A DNA stretch of 64,000 bases from Longimicrobium sp. GTDB taxonomy: Bacteria > Gemmatimonadota > Gemmatimonadetes > Longimicrobiales > Longimicrobiaceae. Below the pieces are notes generated by a model. It was not told where the DNA came from. It ran no database searches and worked only from the letters and a program-made list of their open reading frames with translations. The translations under genes and the position numbers were made by a program. The first letter of the stretch is position 1. Each line of letters starts with the position of its first letter. Of the stretch, positions 58,595 to 64,000 are shown in pieces. The stretch lies in contig DASVQP010000035.1 of assembly GCA_036389135.1 (NCBI GenBank), forward strand, positions 18,746-82,745, read 5' to 3'.

Positions 58595-60691
58595 ATGCGA
58601 ACTCCAGAGCCGATGCCGGGACAGATAGAGGCGAGCCGGAAGGTGGTCATCGAAGAGGTGACGCCGCAGCTCGATTGCGGGCGCTACGCCATCAAGCGCG
58701 AAGTGGGCGACACCATCGAGGTGCGCGCGGACATCTTCAAGGAAGGGCACGACGCCATCTCGGCCGCCATCTGGTACCGGCCAGAGGACGAGGAGGAGTG
58801 GCGTGAGGCGCCGATGAAGTTCTGGGACAACGACCGCTGGACCGGCTCGTTCACCCCCGACCGCAACTGCCGCTGGTACTATACGGTCGTAGCCTGGACC
58901 GACTTCTTCGGCACCTGGCAGAGCGACCTGCGCAAGAAGTACGACGCCGGACAGGAGGTGGTGCTGGAGCTGTTCGAGGGCGCCGAGATCGTCGCGCGCA
59001 CCGCGGCGGCGGCGCCGGAGGCGGAGCGCGAGACGATCCTGGAACACCTCGCCGAGATGATCGGCGACGTGCTGGACCACGAGGCCGCGCCCGAGACGTG
59101 GAAGTGGGCCGCCTTCGAAAAGGGCGCCGCCGCCGCCGAGGACCGCACCATCGCGGAGCGCGTGGCCGCCGCGCTGGACACGGGGCTCCTGAAGGTGATC
59201 GAGCGCGTTCCGCTGCGCGAGGATCTCACGCAGTTCGAGCCCGTCCTTCCCGTGCAGGTGGACCGGGTGGCGGCGCGCTTCGCGGCGTGGTACGAGCTCT
59301 TCCCGCGCTCCATGGCCGACGACCCCACCCGCCACGGCACGTGGGACGACGTCATCGCCAAGCTGCCGTACGTGCGCGACATGGGCTTCGACGTCCTCTA
59401 CTTTCCGCCGATCCACCCGATCGGGCTGGCGTTCAGAAAGGGGAAGAACAACACGCTGGGCGCCGGGCCGGACCAGCCGGGGTCGCCGTACGCCATCGGC
59501 AGCAAGGACGGCGGGCACCGCGAGGTGCACCCGGAGCTGGGGTCGATGAAGGAGTTCCGCCGCATGGTGGCCGCCGCGGCGGAGCACGGGCTGGAGATCG
59601 CGCTCGACTTCGCCATCCAGGTCTCCCCCGACCACCCGTACGCCAAAGCGCACCCGAGCTGGTTTTTCGTGCGGCCTGACGGGTCGATCAAGTACGCGGA
59701 GAACCCGCCCAAGAAGTACCAGGACATCTACCCGCTCAACTTCTACGGCGACGACTGGGAAGCGCAGTGGAAGGAGTGGCGCGACGTCATCCGGCACTGG
59801 GTGGAGCAGGGGGTGAAGATCTTTCGCGTGGACAACCCGCACACCAAGCCCGTACAGTTCTGGGAGTGGATGATCCGCGAGGTGCAGCGGCAGCACCCCG
59901 AGGTGATCTTCCTCTCCGAGGCCTTCACGCGCCCCAAGATGATGCGGGCGCTGGCCAAGGCCGGCTTCAGCCAGAGCTACACGTACTTCACCTGGCGCAA
60001 CTTCAAGGCGGAGATCATCGAGTACCTGGAGGAGCTGACGCAGGGGCCGATGAAGGACTACTTCCGCGGCAACCTCTTCCCCAACACGCCGGACATCAAC
60101 CCGGAGTTCCTGCAGCGCGGCGGCCGCCCCGCGTTCATGATCCGCGCGGTGCTGGCGACCACCCTGTCCTCCGTCTACGGCATCTACAGCGGCTTCGAGC
60201 TGTGTGAGGGGACGCCGCTGGCGCCGGGAAAGGAGGAGTACCTGGACAGCGAGAAGTACGAGCTGAAGGCGTGGGACTGGGACCGTCCGGGCAACATCCG
60301 CGGCCTCATCCGCCGCCTCAACGAGATCCGCAAGCAGAACCGCGCGCTGCACGAGTACGACAACCTGCGCTTCTATCCAGCGGAGAACGACAACATCCTC
60401 TTCTATGGGAAGATGACGCCGGACAAGGCGAGCCTCATCTTCGTGGCCGTGAACCTGGACCCGTTTTCGGCGCACGAGGGGATGCTGCACTTCCCGCTGC
60501 CGGACATGGGGATCGGCTGGCACGACCCGTGGGAGGTGGAGGAGCTGCTGACCGGCGAGCGCCACTTCTGGCACGGCGGCTCGCACTGGATCCGCCTCGA
60601 CCCCGGCGCCCCCGCGCGCATCTTCCGCGTCCGCGCGTGGCGCAGCTCGGAGCACGGCTTCGACTACTTCATGGAGCCGACGCTGGTGTAA
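58595..60691 (+). CDS. glgE: Alpha-1,4-glucan:maltose-1-phosphate maltosyltransferase
   Basis: GlgE extends alpha-glucan by adding maltose from maltose-1-phosphate. The 698-aa protein shows the GH13_3 plan: an N-terminal beta domain, a helical insert, FDVLYFPPIHPIGLAFRKGK, nucleophile Asp413 in KIFRVDNPHTKPVQFWEW, acid Glu442 in FLSEAFTRPKMM, and KDYFRGNLFPNTPDINPEFL. All are standard for the family. The ATG at 58595 or 58613 could be used. A strong terminator follows at once. Confidence 0.93.
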   Translation: MRTPEPMPGQIEASRKVVIEEVTPQLDCGRYAIKREVGDTIEVRADIFKEGHDAISAAIWYRPEDEEEWREAPMKFWDNDRWTGSFTPDRNCRWYYTVVAWTDFFGTWQSDLRKKYDAGQEVVLELFEGAEIVARTAAAAPEAERETILEHLAEMIGDVLDHEAAPETWKWAAFEKGAAAAEDRTIAERVAAALDTGLLKVIERVPLREDLTQFEPVLPVQVDRVAARFAAWYELFPRSMADDPTRHGTWDDVIAKLPYVRDMGFDVLYFPPIHPIGLAFRKGKNNTLGAGPDQPGSPYAIGSKDGGHREVHPELGSMKEFRRMVAAAAEHGLEIALDFAIQVSPDHPYAKAHPSWFFVRPDGSIKYAENPPKKYQDIYPLNFYGDDWEAQWKEWRDVIRHWVEQGVKIFRVDNPHTKPVQFWEWMIREVQRQHPEVIFLSEAFTRPKMMRALAKAGFSQSYTYFTWRNFKAEIIEYLEELTQGPMKDYFRGNLFPNTPDINPEFLQRGGRPAFMIRAVLATTLSSVYGIYSGFELCEGTPLAPGKEEYLDSEKYELKAWDWDRPGNIRGLIRRLNEIRKQNRALHEYDNLRFYPAENDNILFYGKMTPDKASLIFVAVNLDPFSAHEGMLHFPLPDMGIGWHDPWEVEELLTGERHFWHGGSHWIRLDPGAPARIFRVRAWRSSEHGFDYFMEPTLV

Positions 60692-60704
60692 GGGCCTTAT
60701 GCAG

Positions 60705-60751
60705 AAAAACGGAGGCACGGAGAAGAGGTTCTTCTCCGTGCCTCCGTTTTT
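60705..60751. terminator. Bidirectional rho-independent terminator
   Basis: A perfect 21-bp stem (AAAAACGGAGGCACGGAGAAG paired with its complement) around AGGTT ends in a T-run on both strands. It lies between glgE and the convergent lipoprotein gene and should end both transcripts. The stem resembles R1 repeat arms (GGAGGCACGGAG). Confidence 0.88.
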
Positions 60752-60760
60752 TCTAGCGGA

Positions 60761-61174
60761 TCAGAGGTAGGTGATCGTGGAGTTGTAGACCTTGGCGCGT
60801 GCGTTCGTGGTGGTGGTGCCGTCGCTCACGTACAGGTCGATGTAGCACGTCTCGTACAGGTTGGCGTTGGCCGTCCACGCGTAGTCGTAGCCGTTCGCGA
60901 TGTACACGCAGTCGCTGGTCCAGCTGTAGGTGAGCGGATCGCCATCCGCGTCGTACGAGCCCTGCGCGTCCAGGCTCCAGCTCATGTACGCCGGGTTGCC
61001 GCCCGAAGCGGGGTACGGCTTCTTCGATACGACGTGGATGACGGCGACCGGCGCCGAGTTCAGCGTCGCGCGCGGGGCGCTCTCGTCCGCGCTCAGCGCC
61101 GAGGTGGGCGCGCGGTCGCAGGCGGCGATGGCCACCGCGGCGAACAGCGCGACGAGGGGGGTGCGGATCTTCAT
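60761..61174 (-). CDS. PKD-like lipoprotein (137 aa)
   Basis: A lipoprotein signal (MKIRTPLVALFAAVAIAAC) is followed by a single beta-sandwich with PKD-type motifs: SWSLDAQGSYDADGDPLTYSWTSD and later YIDLYVSDGTTTTNARAKV. It has two cysteines in the domain that could form a disulfide (DCVYI, ETCYI). It is likely anchored in the outer membrane and binds partners or carbohydrates. AAGGAG precedes the ATG, and a clear promoter lies 43-71 bp upstream. Confidence 0.82.
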   Translation of the reverse strand: MKIRTPLVALFAAVAIAACDRAPTSALSADESAPRATLNSAPVAVIHVVSKKPYPASGGNPAYMSWSLDAQGSYDADGDPLTYSWTSDCVYIANGYDYAWTANANLYETCYIDLYVSDGTTTTNARAKVYNSTITYL

Positions 61175-61216
61175 CTTCGCTCCTTGGATGGGATGAACTG
61201 TGCTTCAGGTGGCCGA

Positions 61217-61245
61217 AGATTACCCGAAGACCTGTCCAATTGCAA
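61217..61245 (-). promoter_or_regulatory. Promoter of the PKD-like lipoprotein gene
   Basis: On the minus strand TTGCAA (61245-61240) and TAATCT (61222-61217) are 17 bp apart, with the ATG 43 bp downstream of the -10 box. Confidence 0.5.
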
Positions 61246-61281
61246 TTCCGTTTTGAAAGGAGTGCATCGTGCACGCATCCG

Positions 61282-61491
61282 TCAGTCGCGCTCGCGCCGG
61301 GCGAGCTCGGGGTGGAGCGCCAGTATCCCCATCCCGGCCACGACCTGGCGGAAGCCGTACGCGCGGATCGGCTCCGACCAGTCCTCCATCCCCAGCGCCC
61401 TCCCTACCCGCTCCGGCGCCAGCACGAGGCCCATCCCCGCCCCAATCCTGAACCATCCCACCACGCTCGCCAGCCCATTTCGTGATTCCAT
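61282..61491 (-). CDS. Small membrane protein (69 aa)
   Basis: A perfect AGGAGG sits 7 nt before the ATG at 61491. The protein has GLASVVGWFRIGAGMGLVLAPERVGRALGM and then IRAYGFRQVVAGMGILALHPE, two short amphipathic or membrane segments joined by a loop. This matches the N-terminal membrane unit found in some cyclase/dehydrase-family proteins and DUF4267-like proteins, but the rest is absent. It is upstream of the lipoprotein gene on the same strand. Confidence 0.62.
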   Translation of the reverse strand: MESRNGLASVVGWFRIGAGMGLVLAPERVGRALGMEDWSEPIRAYGFRQVVAGMGILALHPELARRERD

Positions 61492-61553
61492 CTGATTCCT
61501 CCTTCTCCGGTAGAGGCGGGCGCCCAAACCAAGTGGTATGCCCCAACTGCGGG

Positions 61554-61945
61554 GCTCACACGGGGACACAGACCCACAGAGAACCACTTCCTGAACGGAG
61601 CGCTTCGCGGCACCTTGTTCAGGGGCCGTGATGTGGCGCGGAGTGAAGGAGACGCGCGCTGCCGCTTTGCACTATACCCTCCCATGTTCAGGTGCAAGGT
61701 ATGCGCGGACTGGGCGGTGTCCGCCACCCACGCGGTTCAGTCCAACAGCAGCCCCGGGTAGTCCGCTCTAATGCGTAGCCATGCACCACCTACCGAACAT
61801 TGGATGGATCGAACTGCGCGGGAAAGCCCGTCTCCTTCACTTCGCGCAGAAGCTCAGTCGTGTGAGGCAGGTACTCGCGGGGGCGCTCCGTTCAGGAAGT
61901 GGGTTCTCTGTGGCTTCGCGGTTCCCTCCGTGCTCTCTGTGTGAG
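61554..61945. repeat. Expanded R1 repeat with inner inverted repeats
   Basis: The outer R1 arms (CTCACACGGGGACACAG and CTCTCTGTGTGAGGC) are here about 390 bp apart instead of about 90. Inside, a 30-bp segment at 61574-61603 recurs inverted at 61883-61913 with one extra base. Between the inner arms lie about 280 bp with fragments that read like protein. No gene was found elsewhere in 61492-62063. Confidence 0.7.
61740..61890 (-). pseudogene. Possible gene remnant inside the expanded R1 element
   Basis: On the minus strand, 61883-61790 reads PREYLPHTTELLREVKETGF followed by PAQFDPSNVR and a stop. Just after it, in another frame, GGAWLRIRADYPGLLLD ends at about 61740. Both look like real protein ends rather than random frames, but neither has a start. 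They may be decayed pieces of one or two genes. I could not name the family. Confidence 0.33.
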
Positions 61946-62063
61946 GCTTTCCAGCGCCCGTGAATCACGCCGCAACCGCGTGCCCGCGCCCGGTTTGCGC
62001 TGGGTGCGCGGCCCGCGTATGTTGGCGCGCGAAAAGACCCAGCACACGATCATCGGAGAACCC

Positions 62064-63734
62064 ATGGCAGACAGCGCACGCCGTACCGTGCTCCCGGTGC
62101 GGCACCAGCCCGACCTCCCGCGCGAACGGATGATCCTGGCCGAAGCGCCCGACGCCGAGGCGCTGGAGATGGACGTGGTGATCGTGGGCGCCGGGCCCGC
62201 CGGGCTCGCCACCGCCATCGAGCTCGCCCGCCTCGTGCAAAAGGATGCCGAGAACGGCGGCACCCTGGGCGAGGTCAACATCGCCGTCCTGGACAAGGCG
62301 CAGGCGCTGGGCGAGCACTGCCTGAGCGGCGCCGTGGTCAACCCGCGCGCCTTCCGCGAGCTCTTCCCCGACCTCAGAGACGAGGACTTCCCCTTCCGCG
62401 GACGCGTGGACTCGGAGTCGGTGCTCTTCCTCACCGAGACCGGGCAGATCCGCCTCCCCACGCCGCCCCCCATGCACAACCGGGGGAACTACGTGGGCTC
62501 CATCTGCGAGATCGTGCAGTGGCTCGGCGGCAAGGCGGAGGAGCTGGGCGTCAACGTCCTTCCCGGCTTCCCGGTGGACTCGCTCCTAGTGGACGACAAA
62601 AAGGTTGTCGGAGTGCGCACGACGCCGTCCGGCCTCAAGCGCGACGGCACGCCGGGCAGCACCCACGAGCCCGCCACCGACCTCACCGCCCGCGTGACCG
62701 TGCTGGCCGAGGGGACGCGCGGGCCGCTGGGGCAGGCGTACCGGCAGTGGCAGGGGATCACCTCCGAGAACCCGCAGATCTACGCGCTGGGCGTGAAGGA
62801 GATCTGGGAGACCAAGGTGCCGCTCGACCGGGTGGTGCACACGCTGGGCTGGCCCCTGCCGCGCGACGCATTCGGCGGGAGCTTCATGTACCCGCTGGAG
62901 CCCAACGTGGTGGCGATCGGCCTCGTGGTGGGCCTCGACTACCGGCAGACCACGCTGGACGTGCACCAGCTGCTGCAGCGGATGAAGCTCCACCCCTTCT
63001 TCAGGAAGTACCTGGAGGGGGGCGAGATGGTGGAGTGGGGCGCCAAGACGATCCCCGAGGGCGGCCTCTACGCCCTCCCGCAGCGCCGCTACGGCGACGG
63101 GCTGCTGATGGTGGGCGACACGGCGGGCTTCGTGGACGTGGCGTCGCTCAAGGGGATCCACTACGCCATGCAGTCGGGGATCTATGCCGCGCGCACCATC
63201 TTCGAGTCGCTCAAGCAGGGCGACGTCACGGGCGCGTCGCTGGGCGCGTACGACAAGCTGGTGGACGCCAGCTACATCCGCGACGACCTGCACAAGACGC
63301 GCAACATGCGCCTGGGGTTCAAGGACGGCTTCTTCGTGGGCGGGATCAAGGCGGGGCTCGCAACCGTCACGGGCGGGCGCATCCCCTCCGGCCGCATCGC
63401 CATGGAGCCGGACGCGGAGCGCGAGAAGGAGGTCACCCCGGAGACGCCGTTCGTGCCGGACAACACCCTGACGTTCAGCAAGGTGGACGCGGTCTTCAAG
63501 TCGGGGAACGGCACGCGCGACGACATCCCGTCGCACCTGATCGTGGGGCAGGACATCCCGGGCGAGGTGGCGGACATGTACGCCCACCTCTGCCCCGCCA
63601 ACGTCTACGAGCGCCAGGGCGACCGGCTGGTGGTGAACGCCCCCAACTGCATCGACTGCAAGGCCACAGACGTCATCGGCCCCCGCTGGACCCCGCGCGA
63701 GGGCGGCAGCGGGCCGGCTTACAAGCGGATGTAG
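62064..63734 (+). CDS. Electron transfer flavoprotein-ubiquinone oxidoreductase
   Basis: The 556-aa ETF-QO passes electrons from ETF to ubiquinone. It has the FAD-binding DVVIVGAGPAGLATAIELA, the NRGNYVGSICEIVQWLG block, YALPQRRYGDGLLMVGDTAGFVD and the C-terminal ferredoxin-like domain. Of the four [4Fe-4S] cysteines, Cys510 (HLCPANVYE), Cys529 and Cys532 (NCIDCK) are present, but the fourth position is Thr535 (CKATDV where CKTCDI is usual). The cluster may be altered or absent. I chose the ATG at 62064 (MADSARR). Confidence 0.93.
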   Translation: MADSARRTVLPVRHQPDLPRERMILAEAPDAEALEMDVVIVGAGPAGLATAIELARLVQKDAENGGTLGEVNIAVLDKAQALGEHCLSGAVVNPRAFRELFPDLRDEDFPFRGRVDSESVLFLTETGQIRLPTPPPMHNRGNYVGSICEIVQWLGGKAEELGVNVLPGFPVDSLLVDDKKVVGVRTTPSGLKRDGTPGSTHEPATDLTARVTVLAEGTRGPLGQAYRQWQGITSENPQIYALGVKEIWETKVPLDRVVHTLGWPLPRDAFGGSFMYPLEPNVVAIGLVVGLDYRQTTLDVHQLLQRMKLHPFFRKYLEGGEMVEWGAKTIPEGGLYALPQRRYGDGLLMVGDTAGFVDVASLKGIHYAMQSGIYAARTIFESLKQGDVTGASLGAYDKLVDASYIRDDLHKTRNMRLGFKDGFFVGGIKAGLATVTGGRIPSGRIAMEPDAEREKEVTPETPFVPDNTLTFSKVDAVFKSGNGTRDDIPSHLIVGQDIPGEVADMYAHLCPANVYERQGDRLVVNAPNCIDCKATDVIGPRWTPREGGSGPAYKRM

Positions 63735-64000
63735 AGGGGCGGGGGCGCGGGGCCCCCTCCTGGGCCCCCCTCCCCCGCTCGTCACCTCGCGGCCCCTCCC
63801 CCAATAACTACCTGGGGGAGGGGCGGTTTGCGTCTGTCGGCGCGGGGTGCGTGAGGCGGCGCGGGGGCGGGCACGGGCAGCCACGTGGGGCGGCCCCTAC
63901 GGGTTTGGGTGCCGAGGGGCGGGGGTCGACGCGCGGGAGAGGGCGGGCAGACACGCAGGTCTGCCCCTACCGGTATCGGTGCGCAGGGCCAGGCGGCGGT
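63735..64000. repeat. Composite repeat cluster G (continues past the window)
   Basis: An R2 hairpin in inverted orientation at 63792-63824 is followed by R3 units near 63875-63905 (GGGCAGCCACGTGGGGC) and 63945-63970 (GCAGACACGCAGGTCTGC). No gene is seen before the window ends. Confidence 0.82.

Noticed and set aside
61781..61963. 60-codon plus-strand frame starting MHHLPNIGWIELRG
   Set aside because: It overlaps minus-strand fragments that look more protein-like and runs into repeat DNA.

Overview
This is a GC-rich, gene-dense stretch of bacterial chromosome with about 57 supportable protein genes. I found no tRNA, rRNA, CRISPR array or transposase. A PadR regulator next to an acidobacterial-type duplicated orphan permease, GlgE plus TreY/TreZ glucan enzymes, and families of GC-rich palindromes in nearly every gene gap all point to a soil bacterium. 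My best guess is Gemmatimonadota (Longimicrobium-like), but this is inference from gene content and not from a marker gene.

Layout. 1-5.6 kb: HD-domain protein (cut by the window edge), YheT-like hydrolase, PlsC-like acyltransferase, UMF1-type transporter and App1-type phosphatase. 5.6-12.1 kb: two islands that look acquired, a GNAT-like gene plus a 76-aa partner and a DUF262-HipA pair, separated by a small esterase/flavin reductase operon. 12.2-26.8 kb: LeuA-like lyase with an ArsC/Spx-like protein, M20 peptidase, sugar nucleotidyltransferase, an unusual Lon, PadR-permease, an enoyl-CoA hydratase operon and guaB. 27-35 kb: PAP2 phosphatase, treY and, divergent from it, one long gene fusing GlgX to TreZ. 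35.6-38.7 kb: PAS protein, ftsZ and an orphan HigA. 39-43.3 kb: ku-ligD repair operon with a receiver protein behind it. 43.3-46 kb: small proteins, a LexA-like DNA-binding domain without a protease, and ParA without ParB. 46.6-52.7 kb: a CheB/CheR/histidine kinase signalling cluster without chemoreceptors. 53-58 kb: a TPR protein facing a small lipoprotein with a duplicated nine-residue motif, a GH84-like enzyme, a response regulator and recA. 58.6-64 kb: glgE, lipoprotein, small membrane protein and ETF-ubiquinone oxidoreductase.

How parts work together. TreY, GlgX-TreZ and GlgE form a glucan-trehalose interconversion set: debranching, conversion of chain ends to trehalose, and chain building from maltose-1-phosphate. 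Ku and LigD make a self-contained end-joining system. CheB, CheR-PAS and the PAS/GAF kinase look like a signalling branch that has left motility.

The most interesting items are the translationally coupled DUF262-HipA pair, which has no HipB; a Lon with an intact protease but an eroded ATPase; the TPR protein/GGGWVGSDN lipoprotein pair, whose motif copies differ only at silent sites; the GlgX-TreZ fusion; an ETF-QO lacking one iron-sulfur cysteine; and at least five families of intergenic palindromes, most of which avoid promoter-bearing gaps.
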